NCBI GenBank assembly: GCA_023333565.1
Contig: JAJKFH010001094.1
Span: forward strand, 2,666,001-2,730,000
Reading direction: 5' to 3'
From: Puffinus mauretanicus
Taxonomy: Eukaryota; Chordata; Aves; Procellariiformes; Procellariidae
Length of the DNA stretch: 64,000 nt
Shown: piece by piece, positions 1-12,625 of the stretch
How positions within the stretch are numbered: the stretch's first letter is position 1
Layout: each line of letters begins with the position of its first letter
Made by a program: the position numbers and the translations under genes
The notes under the pieces: model-generated
What the model saw: the letters and a program-made list of their open reading frames with translations, nothing else
Database searches by the model: none
What the model was told of the DNA's origin: nothing

Positions 1-1260
1 TAACGTGATAGAAATGGTAACTCCAAATCTTCATGGGATTTGCCTTTGAAGTTATCCGAAAGGGTAGTTCCCTGCAACTGGAACTACACTAGAGCCTCAG
101 CTTACGTATAAGATTTGACAGATCTTCCAGTTAAAAAAAAAAAATTTAAAAATGTTGTCAAAACATTCACGTTTCCATTTTAAAATCAGTTTTGTAAATT
201 CAAAGCAATTATCCATGTGGCAACTTTGGACAATTCATGTTTTAAAAGTAAAAAATAATCTCAAAGTTGACTTTTTGTTTTAAAAAATTGATAACGTTTC
301 GATAGTCCCAGTTGGAATACACAGGCGTTTTTCTCGCTTCTGGGAAAGGTCTGATACTTCAATTTTTCAGTACAATTTTTTGAGATCGTAAACATTCTAG
401 AAACACAGGAAATCTGTTTTCCACTCCTACATGCAGAGGCACAAACCTGTGGGCGTACAACACATTATTTATTGAAAAAAGGCACTGTATTCGTATAGTA
501 TTGTTTTACCAATGTATGTACAAATAGCTACCTGAAATTAGGTAGTTAACTTTAGTATCTTAGAGCTAGGAGCTAAGAAAAAGCTACTGTCCTCTTGGTA
601 CGCTGGGTTGTCAACTTAAAGGGCAGTCCCTGTGGTTCACCTTTCTATAGGGGTGCTACATATGGAGGACATTAGAAGGTTCCTAAACCTCAGTGCGCTC
701 AAAGGTCCTTTCAATTCCTCTTGCGTGGTTTGTTTGTGGGGTTTTTTTGGGGGTGGTCATGGTGTGCAGTGAGCATATTGATCTTCAGCTTTTTTATTTT
801 TGTTGCACAAATATCTCCTAGCGTATTCCCCCAAATAACTTTTGGATCCACTGGCTTACTTCGACAAGTTTGATAGAGGCGTTAAGGCATTGGGAAGAGC
901 AGAGACCCTTTCAATGTCCCCACAAGGGAAAGGGCAGCGGTATGAAATTCCCCATAGCACACATCAGAAAATTCACAGGGCGCAGAAGCCATCACAAACA
1001 ATAAAATTGCAGGGAAAGAAAGGAATCAGAGTTTACATTTTCCTAAGCAGCTATTTGAACTTTCCACAAGAAAGAAATGTGTAGGAAATGAGGCTTCATT
1101 ATCTCTAGAGCTTGTTTCAACCCTTCCTCCTTCTTCTTCTTCCCCCCCAATCTCCTGTTCGCAAGCAAGCCGATTCCAAAGTAAAATCTTCCAGAGTGAC
1201 CTGGCAAGAACGGGGATGCAATATAGGGAATATACTGGAAACACTGTGATGTAGCAAGGT
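1..1260. other. Unique non-coding sequence
   Basis: AT-rich sequence with no recognisable gene or mobile element. Short open frames exist on both strands but overlap one another and resemble nothing I know. A small inverted repeat (six-base arms around GAAATT) lies near 529-546. Runs of T and A are short. The left edge could be part of a larger feature cut off by the window. Confidence 0.5.
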
Positions 1261-1620
1261 GTCTGTGCGGCGGGAAGGTGGCTGCTTGGGGAGCGCAGCA
1301 AGGGGCTGACGTTCATCCAGCGCCGCAGACTGCCCCGGGACACCGAGCTGGCTACGAGTGCCTTCGTGCCAGCAGGCAGCCTCGAGCTGAGTAAGTGGCC
1401 TGGGAACGGCTGTATCCGCTTTTATGTACGTTTTCTTCATTTGAGAGATTATATTATGAAGCCAGAGGGAGTGCTTCAGGCAGAATATATAAATTAACTG
1501 GTTACTGAACTGTGTAGGAGGGACTGAAGTGCTGGAAAGAGAAGCTTACAATAAAAGCTCCGTCTGTGTGCTGCAGAAAGGCGTTCGAGCCGCCCAGGTC
1601 AAACCTCACGCGCTATTTCC
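1261..1620. promoter_or_regulatory. CpG-rich patch, possible promoter or exon remnant
   Basis: This is the only clearly CpG-dense patch outside the LTR at 37.6 kb. I count about 14 CG dinucleotides in 1261-1440 and six or seven more in 1561-1620, against near absence in flanking DNA. The patch is open on both strands, including a plus-strand frame of roughly 80 codons without a stop that has no obvious start. A donor-like GTAAGT lies at about 1390, and a TATATAAA string at about 1485 sits between the two CpG groups. Known biology: CpG clusters in bird DNA often mark promoters, including those of long non-coding RNAs. The promoter reading here is inference; no known exon is recognised. Confidence 0.3.
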
Positions 1621-2100
1621 AGCAGACGAAGGTGGTGGCCTAGAACAGCTCTGGAGGTTGAACCGCTGAAAATAGAAACCTGGCTCGCAACGCTGTTTTT
1701 CAACAATTGCATTAATGTAAGATTTCCAGCTGACATGGGTGGAAGATTCAGGATATGAATCCAAAGACGCTCTCAAACTATCCCAGAGTTTGGAAGCGGA
1801 GCTTGGATACAAGTCCATTATAGAAAAGCAAGTTTGTAGAACTCAAATCCAGTTCAAGCTATCAAGTGTCCTCCAAAATTTAGAGGTATTTGGATCAAGC
1901 ATTTTGGTTACGGTCCATCTCTAATTTTCACCAAATGTTCTAAACTTCTAAATCCCCTTTTGTTCCTACTTTTCTTTCCTGACTGTATTTTGACTGTATT
2001 TTCTTTCTTATTCTTGTCTGTTTAAAAACGTCAGTCAGGGTTTTACCAGGGAGTTTTATTACTTTGGAATGCTCTTTTTGTCATCTGCTCCTTTTTTTTC

Positions 2101-2147
2101 TTCCTCCCTCTCCCCCTCCCCTCCCCACCCCACCCCCCACCCCCCCA
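2101..2147 (-). repeat. C-rich tract; G-quadruplex potential on the minus strand
   Basis: Successive C runs of three to seven bases are separated by single T or A residues. Read on the minus strand this gives more than four G runs with one-base loops, the classical pattern for intramolecular G-quadruplexes. It is low-complexity DNA with no sign of coding. Confidence 0.6.
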
Positions 2148-2492
2148 TAATCTGTTTGACAAATTTATTTTGTTCCACAATTGCTCTTCCAAGGAATAAG
2201 CAGCAGCAGCTTTTAGTCACCTGTACAGTCCATTAACACTATCTGCTCATAACCAGACACGGTGAAAATACTGTTTGTGCTCTATGCTACCAAGAAGTTT
2301 GTGAGTTTTTTAATTTCAAAATATCCAAGTGCATTCCTGTAGAAGTTGGAGTCATCTTGGACTGTTTCTCTGGAGAATTTTGTAGCTCCGATGACAATAT
2401 GGATGGATGATATGAAAAATATTCTGACAAAAATAGTCTGAAACAGAATTCATGGCAAGTGGAATTTTCAACAGTACTTAGTAGCTTGCCTC

Positions 2493-2506
2493 TGTGTGTG
2501 TGTGTG
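2493..2506. repeat. (TG)n microsatellite, 7 units
   Basis: Seven perfect TG dinucleotides, short enough to have little polymorphism. Confidence 0.7.
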
Positions 2507-2987
2507 AAATATGTGTTTATAATGGAGCTTAGTTCATTAACTGATAGTTTTATTACCTACAAAAGCCATGAATCACCTCAGCTAGAGGGTTAGAAAAATG
2601 CCAGTCTTTTTAATCCAGTACATAATTTTTAGTAGCAGTCTAAGCAGCGTGAAGACACACGTCATTGTAGTGAAGACACATAGGAATTTCAGATGATACA
2701 TTGCTGTAGCTTTTCCACAATGGCTCTGAATACAAAAAGCAGTAGAGAAATACGTATATTCTTTCTCGGTCTTGAATATAGGTAACAGAAAGGGTGTCTG
2801 AACAACCCCAACTTCATGGGCACAACTGTAGCAATATAGAAGTAAAAATGGACTGAGACTGCTTTTATTCAGCCATACAATGACGACAAATTCATTATTA
2901 ATATACTAATGTTTATCTGTATATGTAGTGGCCTCTTTCTCCTGGCACTGGGCAAAACACCTGCAATACTTTTTATCAAGATAGAGC

Positions 2988-3012
2988 TTTTTTTTTTCTT
3001 TTTTTTTTTTTT
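2988..3012. repeat. Poly-T tract
   Basis: A T run interrupted by one C. It could be the reverse image of an A tail, but no element adjoining it is recognisable. Confidence 0.6.
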
Positions 3013-3224
3013 AATTTAAATATACCTTCTTTAACTCTAGATGCTAGAAAAGTTGAAAGTCTGTTCTTTGTCACAAATGAAGTGGTGACTGTTAAAATTT
3101 AAAGAAATGACAAATTAAAAAAAAATCAGAGGAGGTAAAGAAAGGAGGAGAAATATGTATCTTTGTGGTCTTAGTATCACTTTTTGCACTCATTAGTATA
3201 CAGTGCCTTAGCATAGAGATTTTG

Positions 3225-3292
3225 GTTATGTTTGTACAGTGCTTCGCACAGTCATCCAAATTTGCTTGGGGTCTTCCAAGTTCAGCAGTGTA
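3225..3292 (+). mobile_element. Possible ancient amniote repeat fragment
   Basis: The stretch beginning TATGTTTGTACAGTGCTTCG and running through a TTGGGG block to a GTGTAAA end resembles, from memory, a short tail sequence shared by old SINE/LINE-type repeats in turtles, crocodilians and birds. The match is recognised by eye over about 65 bp with many mismatches, so age would be high and family assignment is uncertain. A repeat-library search would decide it. Confidence 0.35.
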
Positions 3293-6200
3293 AAGTATGT
3301 GCAGAAACCTTTCCTCTGCTTTCAGAGGATATTAATAAGTTTGTATGGTCAAGTACTCAGATGGTAGGAAGTGCCATTCTGTAAGGCTGTCAGCATGAAC
3401 TTAGGTCACTCCCTTATGTATCTATATTGATACTTAATCACGCAGTCACGTGCTTCTCTTTTTCTGCATGGTCTTTGCATTATTCAGGCCACAGGATGGA
3501 TAATATTCTTGGAGTTTCCAGTTAATCACAATTTTTTTTTTCAGAGTAATTTCCTGCATTCAGGCTGTGCTTCAAATATTGACTTGTTAACTTCCTCAAA
3601 AGTGTTGTGTGTTTTTTTTTTTTTAAATAATTCTTATCAGTGCATTTTCAAATTGTTTCAAGAACTCTTTTCTCACCATACAAGTGAAACAAAGGAAGCA
3701 TTACCTCTAGTTTGCATCCTGGAAACTGATGCGTAGAGATATTAAGCTAAATGTATCCATTCATTTTAGGGAAATCTGAGATGCCCAGGACCTGATTTCT
3801 TTTCCAAGTACTATGAATTAGCTTGATCTATGCGACACAAGATAGCTGCAGTCATATGTGACCAGCACTTACGTAATTCAAAAATCAGCATTCAAGTTAG
3901 GCATCCAGAAAATGAGTTAAACAGAACTTGTTACTATCCTTGACAAGCTACATATAAAAAGCTTACCTGATATTTCAAAGGCCTATAATTTGAGTGGCTT
4001 TTCATGGGGATCATAAAAGGCATACCCTTGGAGCTATAGCAAGAAAGGTTATTAAACTTCTATCTTGTCAAAAATGACCTAAACAATTTCTTTCTGCTTC
4101 CTCTTAAAAATTGCACTCTTGGAAATAACCAAACCCTTTTTATTGAAATGAGCAATAATATATAATTCAGCCCACAAAAGAAAATAGTAAACAATTCAAG
4201 CAATTTTAATTTGTCAGAGTCGGAAGCAAAGAAAAACGGGATTGTGCAAGAGGCTGCAGTGAACAAATGTTAATAGAAGGGGATCTGATTGCAATGCCTG
4301 CAATAACAGACTAATCTCAGAAGTCGCCTATTTCAATAGCAATAATGAGAGTAAAAAGATCAGTAGATTATACTGCAAATATAAAGAGAGATAGAAGGGA
4401 TGCTACACCTCTCTCTTTTCTCTGTGTTCAGACAGGAATGAGCAGATTGACAGCTGAGCCAGCTCCTGCATTTTTGTGTAGGCCTGCAAAACTTCTCTGC
4501 CAGTTGATAATTGATCTGCTCACAGGGATTATAGCATTATGCACAAGGCCATTTGGGGATGGCAGGTCAGCAAGTTGATTCCTTGAAGGCTACCAAAACT
4601 AAAAGTTTGCTTCAGGTCTGGGAAGTTTGCTAGGAGAAAAATAACAATGGAAAAATAACATTATTTGCTCCCCGTTACTTTCACATGACATAGTCTCCAT
4701 TCCCAAATATAATTGCATTGAGCTGTGAGGGTTGGCAAATAGAAAGAAACAAAATGCCAAACCCCAAGCAAAGCTGGATCCTTTCCTCTTCCTATCTCAC
4801 CTGGCATGACAGGAGTTCCCCAGGCTGACTCGCACCAGCACTTGTACAGAGCCTGTGCTTGAGAGGATGCACAAGTGCATGCCCTTGCAACGTGGGAAGA
4901 AAATCCAGTTGTGGGCAGGAAGATTCAAATCTGGTTTATCCTCCTTTTCCTGCTGGGAAATTCGGGGAGGCAAAACCAATGTAAACTCAGGCTTGACTCT
5001 TCCACCTGCAGACCCAAAGCTCACCTGTGAAGTGGACCTGATGCCATTTTAATTTGGGGGTTTAAGTCATTTAATTGACTATGATAGGAAACTGGAAGGG
5101 GGAAGGGAGGTATTCCTGTTGCCTAGACTCTTGTTCCAGTGCGGGAACTGAGCTGATTAACTTGCTGGTTTCCTCCCTCGTACCCCTCAGCAGACACTCA
5201 GACAGCAAGGGCAGAGTTTTGCCTGCTTCGGCAATGTTCTCCATGTCTCTTGGTGCATTTAGTTACAAACTTAGCTGAAAACCTACTGTCAACAGTGGTT
5301 TACCATGGAACACTTGATTTCTAAAGGGAAGGCAGTTTTGGAAGAAAAGACACATTTTTCTATGGACAAGCTAGCCTTTTGGTGAAAAAAGCTGGATTCC
5401 AAAAGGCTAGAATTTGAGAACAGTGGCATCTTTAGAAAAGGCTATCTAGCAACAAACTAATCTATGCTCCTAATCCAAAGCGAAAAAATACGTAATTAAA
5501 AAGTCATTTGAAGAAAATACAGAGTTTTGGCTTGCTGAGGAGAGAGATTTAAGAGTCAAAATTTTTCATTTAGAAGAGTTAGCTTGAAGCTAGAATCGCT
5601 CTTGTTGTCTGAAGTCCCAAACTAGAAAGCCTTTAACAATATGAAGAACATCAAGCATGTAATGTCAAGGTTTTAATTACCTCTTACAAATTAAGCTAAG
5701 TTCATCAGGTAAATAAATAAAAAAGAAAGCAAGTCCCACAAAAGAAAATAATGCTGCTTTTTTTTTTTTTTTTTGTCTTTTTTTAATTCAGTGTGAACTC
5801 TTAGGCTATCATGACTTTGCCATTGTTTAGGAATTGTAAAAGGATTTTCCTAGAGGTTTCCAAATTATGATAATGCCATGGTATTATCAGAATTCTTGGG
5901 GTTGCTTGAATTTCTCAGCTTCCTATTTTTTTTAAACATGTATTTAATGTAACAGGAGGCACAAGAACAGCGTCCTGTTCAAAGTACCGAAGACAGACAG
6001 AACAGTAGTCCCCCTTGCTACTTTGCTAGCTCATATAAGTAGCACCATGCTGTTATACAGTGACAACCCAAAATAACACAGCTGAAAGTTGTGTTACTGC
6101 ATAATCTGTTATGTGGCATATTTTCTACAGCATATAGTTACGGAGGTGGTCCCTTCAGGCTCAGTGTTACCATCTACAGTTCGGTTTTGTGGTGCTAGAT

Positions 6201-7589
6201 GTCAGTTTGCTAGTGCCTTTCAGAAAATAGAGAAGCTTTTTGATGCTGATTAAATCCACTGGGTCATCCTTGGATGTTTCTAGGCTTACACTCTCCGGAG
6301 GCTGTGGTGTCTGCCTGGAGTTTCTCAACAGCAGCTAACATACTCTGCCTTCAAAGTAGACCAGTATTGCTTTTACCTCCTCCGAAGAGGGTTGGATCTT
6401 AGTTTCTACAAAGACCTGATATTATTCCCGAGTTGGGGTATCTTCACATACCCCGCCCCCCCATTTTGCCCAGGTTTGAGGTTCAGCTGCATACGAGGGT
6501 GTGGGATGTACGTTGCAAGAGTGTCTCACTTTGGAATGTCTTAATTTGGAACGGACCCCAAGATAACATTTTTTTTCGTTAAATTAAATGTGTATTTTCT
6601 TCATACAGAGCAAATGCAACAACCTATGATTAATGAGCAGCTTTTCACAAGAATTAATATAATTCTGAAGTTCTAACCATTAAGTATAATCATTAAGGAA
6701 TGTCTGAATAAATAAACAAATAAAGCCAGCTTTATTCTACTCCTTTTGTAATATCTACGATTCTAAATGCCTGACTCTACATGTTTTTAGTGGATTTTGG
6801 CAGGTGTAGGGCTACCTGTGGTCATGATACACGGTGATTAAAAAAAAAAACATTAAAAATAAATAAAAAAGTAGGACATATGGGCCCTATGTCACCTGCA
6901 TTTAATGCTCTCAGGAAAGAGGAAAGTATGGCAAGCTTCTGGGGACTTTGTAAAAGCTCTTGTCTACTGTGGCATACAACATAGGAAGTCAAATGTAGGG
7001 GGGGAAAAAAACACAGAATGTGAGCTTTAATTGAAAGCTTTATCACAAAAGTCGAGGCTAAAAATGCATAGTCAACCTTAACTCTGGAAGTTTTCTTCCC
7101 AATGCTTGCTTTTACATTGAAGACGTTATTTGTTAGCTATATTCACTTCTACTGCTTTTTAATAGACAGTCACAATAGTCAGCTGCTACAGGCCTTATCC
7201 TGTTAGGTACACTACCGAATGCGTTTATTTACTAGTGTAAGCAAAGCTAATTAAGCTGACAGGACACTGATTTACAGTAGTGATCAGCTTGATATTCTCA
7301 TTCTCCTTGCACATGGGGAGGCACTGCCAGCACAACATCAGCTGCTTGCAAGTTAATCCCTGCCTGCATCCCTTTGCCAAGGGCAAAACTGCCCCTACTA
7401 TCCCTAACCCCATCCCAAAACAAGATTTCTTGTAAAGCAGGCTCACACTGTGATTCACTTTGTGGCGGGATCGCAGCGTGATTCACGCTTCTCCAGTCCC
7501 ACTGTGGTCATCTCAGACCAGGGACTGAGGGAACACGTGGTTAGAGAAGGGAAGAGGAGCCAAGGGGTCCACCTGCCCCGACAGTGGAT
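3293..7589. other. Unique non-coding sequence
   Basis: No gene or recognisable mobile element. It contains a perfect 12-bp hairpin (5371-5410), a T tract (about 5757-5774) and an A-rich patch (6839-6873). Around 4260-4740 the sequence is compositionally complex, free of repeats and dense in homeodomain-like ATTA strings, which makes it a candidate conserved element (see findings). Several 60-80-codon open frames are present, but none has a recognisable domain. Confidence 0.45.
5371..5410. repeat. Perfect inverted repeat, 12-bp arms, 16-nt loop
   Basis: The left arm CTAGCCTTTTGG (5371-5382) is exactly complementary to the right arm CCAAAAGGCTAG (5399-5410). The arms could be short terminal repeats of a lost element or a chance cruciform. 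No target duplication is visible directly outside the arms. Confidence 0.7.
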
Positions 7590-7660
7590 GAACTGTGTGA
7601 GCTTCTGGAAAACATGTCACCTCCTTGTGCTTCACCGAGCTTGAGGGGAGAATGAATGCG
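7590..7660 (+). mobile_element. Possible MIR-type SINE core fragment
   Basis: The string around ACTGTGTGAGCTTCTGG, then GTCACCTCCTTGTGCTTCA, follows the order of the conserved core of MIR SINEs in the forward direction, with several mismatches and a small gap. MIR relics are ancient and occur in bird genomes. The call rests on recognition by eye over about 55 bp. Confidence 0.3.
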
Positions 7661-9679
7661 CAGTGTTCAGAACACCTATGTTGAATCTGAGCTGGGCTGT
7701 TTTGGATAAGGAAGTTGTACAGAAGCAGCAAAATGAAGTTATTTTCCCCTTAGAAACTTTTTTACACTTGTAATAGAAGGTTGTTGGGCATATTAGACAG
7801 GTAAAAATCTAGGTTTATGCTTATAGGGTGTTCTTCTAATAGTAGATGCTTGTATTCTGTGACTGATGTTTTGTGTATAGAAGTTGGTTTAAGTGGAGAC
7901 TCTAGAAGATGGCAAAAGGACCCAGGTTTGCAAAGCTGCTTAGGGTTGTTGTCTGCTCTTTTCAGGATGGATCTGATTCACCATGAGTGCAAGAAGAGCT
8001 GGTAAAAAGGGTTCAGGTTTTCTCAGTACTCTCATAAATGAAAGATTACTGTGTTGGTGAAGGGCTGTATCAGGACCTAGGAAAGAGTTCCTCATGATAG
8101 AGATGAGGAAAAAAAATCAATTCCTTTTATTCGTAACTTTTCCCTTGAGCTCTTGATGATGCTGTTAAAGTGAGACCCTATATTCAGCAACTCTTAGTTC
8201 AGGGTCAGCAAGAATAAGCACACAGTCCCTTTCACTCATTCCTGGACTGTTTCACTGTTCCATACTTTAAGTCTCTGTAAGAAATTATTTGGTTTCCATT
8301 CATACTCTATCATAACTCATAGTTCGAGGTTTTTAAAAATAATTCTCCTGGCCAAGTGCAGATTGCTAACTCTTACGTAATGCTCCACTGACGTAGTAGC
8401 GAGATTTTTCCAGTGTTGCTGAATGGGTCATTGTTAACATTTTGGGGAGGATTTGCATTTTGTACCGTGACTCTTGAATAGCTGGGTTATAATATTAGCA
8501 ATACTGCCTCAATATGCCATCTTGATATTTCACAAGTTTGACTTAAAAAATAAGTTGAACATTTACTCTAGCTGGGTTATAAGTTTCTCCTTCATAATTT
8601 TCATTCCATGAATCACTGAAACGAGCCCCAACTTGGTATGAATGATCTACCCTCTGCTGACTTATAAAGACATCATTGGCACTGTTTCAGCAGTTATGCT
8701 CAAGGGTTTAGCTGGAATATTTCGCCACACTCCAAAAAAACTGGCTGCCAGGGGTTTGACACTTGTTAGCCAGTATTTTTGGAAGGTCCTGAGTGACTAA
8801 GAACAATCTAGTCTCATTACAGCCTCTAATGATCCTTGATCTGCCAGCTATAACAATCTGTATGTATTTCTGGACTTTCCACAGTTTTCTTTATGAAAAT
8901 TTTACTCTTAAGTAAAGAGGGGCTCTTCAGCTTGATTTTATAAAAATCTCCTAGGTTCAAGTACACTTTGTCCTTCCTGTCATAACTGATCTCTCAGTTT
9001 ACAACTTGAACTCTACCTTAGAAGATCCTTGACTAGTCGTTCTCATTCTCATTTCTTTCACTTCTGTTTTGTGGGCATTTTTCCAAAATAAGTGAAAGTC
9101 AAATTTCTGACTGTGCTTCAAATCCAATTTTTTCCTGTAAGAGACTTACCTATCTGCAGACTTGCCCTTTACATTCAAGGAAACCAAATGCAAGATGAGT
9201 GAAAGACCACATGAATTGTAGCTGTGAAAATCTCAGCAGCCAAAATCAAGCCAAATTACTACGTTTTTTACTTGTCTGGACAACCATGGTTTGCCTATGC
9301 TGGACAACTTTTCTTTTTTCACTAATTGCCTTCAATTACCTGAGTGCCAATTTACTCAAAGCAATTAAAACATCTCTAAAAGCTAGTCTGGGTAGATTTA
9401 TTTCAGGATAAGAATTCTTGTGCTCCAAGTAAGTGAGGTCCAAGCAAAAAAGCTTGAGGGTCTTGGAAATATCTAGTCTAGCTTAAAAATAAAATAAAAC
9501 TTTTAAAAAAGGAGATGATTGGCAGTAAGTTAACCTATTTACTGGCATAAACTCTAGAACCATGTCTAGATTAGGAAAGAAAGCTTTTTTCCCCAATGTG
9601 TTTAAAAAAAAGAAAAAAAAAAGCAAAAACCAAAAACCCACTATGCCTTTTCTCCAGCAAACACTAAGCTAATCCAGAT

Positions 9680-9717
9680 ATATACCCAGAGTAATGTTAT
9701 ATACCCAGAATAAAGTT
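9680..9717. repeat. Imperfect 19-bp tandem duplication
   Basis: Two adjacent 19-bp units, both starting ATATACCCAGA, match at 17 of 19 positions. It appears to be a local replication-slippage duplication. Confidence 0.7.
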
Positions 9718-11124
9718 AGAATTTATAAGCAAACTAGTAAGAACAGGGGGTGGGAAAGTGGCAAAATGGCCTCCAGTTTTCCAGATCAGATTTAAAACTT
9801 GCATGAACAAAAATAGGTTAAAAAAAAAAAAAACACAAAACCTCAGCCCCTTTAACGTGTCTCGTGCTAGACAAAGGGTTCATAGTTGGAGTAGGGGGTA
9901 AGAAAGCTCAAAAATCATAAAAGTCACTGAATTGTAACTGTAGTTAGATATAAAAACCTGGTTATAGTCAGTATAGCGTATAGGCCTACCGGGAGGGCCC
10001 ATGAATTGGTGCATGCAAAGGTCTTTGACATCAGTTCTGTGCTATTGAGACTTATGAAGGGAGATCTGGCAAGGCAACATCATTCCATACAGGAGGAACA
10101 AGTTTCATGTTTAAAGAAGCTGGAGAGGTCTACTATTATTTTGTCATAAAACTTGAAAGGGCTGTTGGGAGTTTGGGAAGCAGAAAGGGACAAGAGGAGA
10201 AACAGGCAGAAAATATGGTTGAGAGATCAAAGTATGCCCACTTCACTGGCTTTTTTTTGTAGCTTTGTGAATTAAAACCTGAGAAAAGTAAGTGGGCATC
10301 TGTGTGGCTTTAGCTACATAATCTTCTACTGTCAACAGTGGCAGAGAGTAGAAAAAATGAGCAATAAATCCAAGCCCTGAAAGGAGAAGCTGCTGATTAT
10401 TTGGTGACTTATCCAAGTTTATCCTACATCAGCACCCTAAACTGACCATACCTCGACGGGACAAGAAGCAAAGGCTCAACTGTTTTGGTTTGGGGTCCAT
10501 TATTACTACTGGATGTCTAATTTCACAAATGGAAGTGCTTTTTGAGGACTTGAAAACCTCATTCATGTGTCAGGGTCAAGAATTTCAGGCTTAAGCCCCT
10601 GAGGTTAGTCCCTAAGTCCCTGTCAAGAAGCTAGGTTTTCAAAAGTGCTTGTCAGCCTTCGTTCAGAAGCTGGAACTTGGAAGCCTGTATTTTCCTGTCG
10701 TAACAAGTGTAGGTACTCCATATTTAAAAATCTGAGTTTTGAAATTAAGCTGAAAACTGCTTTAAGAGCACTGCCTATTCCAAAACCACTGCAGTATTAC
10801 AATTTTCAGGAAATAATGTCACATTATCTACCCAGAGAAGAAGGCACTCTAGAATATCACTGGCATCATAAGCCTAAATTTGGGGTGATATTCTGGCACT
10901 TCTCGTAACTGCCGTGGGTGGGTATCACAGTCACTTTCCAACCACAAGATGCTGTATCTTCTGGCCAGGCCTCATGTGCACCAGCAGAGCAGCGTGATGA
11001 GCCTGCATTGCTCATGCCTGCACTGCACTTGGCACATGGGTTATGTGGAGGGCAGCTGCCTCCAGTCTCTTTGCTCCCTTTGTTAACGAACTACTGAATC
11101 CAATATAAAAAATAAATAAACAAA

Positions 11125-11143
11125 GGGGGGCGGGGGGGGGGGG
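11125..11143 (+). repeat. G-rich tract
   Basis: Six G, one C, then twelve G. Such tracts have quadruplex potential on the plus strand and are prone to sequencing length error. Confidence 0.7.
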
Positions 11144-12109
11144 AGAGCTAGCTGAGAGAACTGTGTGAAGCAGCAGCCCTCCAAACTCAATTCAGGTTTT
11201 ATCGTGTTTTTTCATAGTGACAAGGCTGCAGTTTGTCCATTTAGTTTGCATTCAGGGAAGGATATTCAGCAAAGGACCTTTCCTTCTGTGTTATTGACAT
11301 CCATGACAATTTAAGGCTGAGCTATGGAACTGAACTTTCCTTTACAAAAGCAGATTAAAAACAGCAAACGGCTTAGTCAGCAAACCACAGTTACTTGTTC
11401 CACAAAGAGGAGTCGAGTACAATTCAAGCAAGTTAACCACAGCCTTGGACACCTGATCATATGAGTCTGGGAAATGTAAAATCAATGTTCCAAAACAGAA
11501 AAATTGAGCTGTGATCAATGGAGCACTGTTCAAACTTTGGCTCATCTACCCCTGAAAATCCTATCTGAAAAACCCTCTTATGCTTTTAAATGGAGAAATT
11601 GAAGATGCACTGTAGAAGAGAGGCTCATGGGCAGTTTTCTGTGTCCTTTAGAGGAAATATACCTGCAATTGCTTTTCTCTGGATACCAGTTAACACGAGC
11701 TACTGGTTCCGACCATGCTGTCTGTATGTTAGAGGCTTTTTGGACTTAGGCTTCCTTTGAAGGGATCCTTTTACGGTACCTAAATTTGTGTGATTTTTTT
11801 GAGCTATGGGTGTTTTGCTTCATATCATTAAATCAAGCAATCAGTAGGCAGGTTTGTCAGATGGATGTCACAACACTTTCATTAAACTCAGTCTGAGGCA
11901 GTTCAGACTTCATGACTATCTGTTTCTCTCTGGGTCAATTCTGATGCTTAATCCTGGCTTTAGCAAAGTAGATCTTGTGCCAGGTCCCTTGTACCTGTTC
12001 TTGTAATGACAGAGGTAGCTTTTCTTTTTGTTTGAGATGTCAGTGAAAATCCTGCTCTGAGTCTACAGCATAAAAAAGAAGTCAAAGCTTTATTAAAGCC
12101 GATTCCTCT

Positions 12110-12126
12110 CCCCCCCCCCCCCCCCC
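12110..12126. repeat. Homopolymer of 17 C
   Basis: An uninterrupted C run following a CT-rich stretch. Its length is likely unreliable in assemblies. Confidence 0.75.
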
Positions 12127-12604
12127 AATCTTTTTCTCCTTATGGAAAGGAAGCATGCTTCTGCTGCTTGATTGACGTTGCTGTTCTGGAGGGCAGCCCA
12201 CATGCTCGAACATGATCCTCGCAGTGCGGGGATGCACGCTAGATTTCTTCCCAGTTATGCAACATACTGGTTATGTGCCAAAGCAGAATAATCGTCGTTC
12301 ACAGGGCCACAGAGGAAAACACCAGAAGTGTGAGGGCTAACCTGGGGGCCACAGGGAGGCTAATTCAGGGCAGTCACTAGGTCTCTCTAGAACACCCAGA
12401 AGATGCCCAGGTGGGCTAACAGAGACACTGGCTGAGCCCAGCCCTTCTTGTTTCCTTCCACAGGCTTTCCTTTTTCTACTCTCCTCCTCTCCTTGAAACA
12501 AGTGAAAATGACTTTGCAGGTTAGGTGCCAAAGGCCATTTGTTTTGCTTTCTGTTGTATCCTCTATGACCTGTTCAGGCTACTGTAAGGCGCTGCTGGTA
12601 GGGG

Positions 12605-12625
12605 TTTTTGTTTGTTTGTTTGTTT
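12605..12625. repeat. (TTTG)n microsatellite
   Basis: About five TTTG units in a row, ending in TTTC. Confidence 0.7.

Larger units (their letters stand above)
1621..3224. other. Unique sequence with low-complexity tracts
   Basis: No gene seen. It holds a pyrimidine tract rich in C runs (2101-2147), a short GT microsatellite (2493-2506) and a T tract (2988-3012), all listed separately. The open frames here are short and unconvincing. Confidence 0.5.

Noticed and set aside
9604..9622. A-rich tract as a retrocopy tail
   Set aside because: No AATAAA at the right distance and no recognisable body upstream; similar A/C-rich runs are common across the window.
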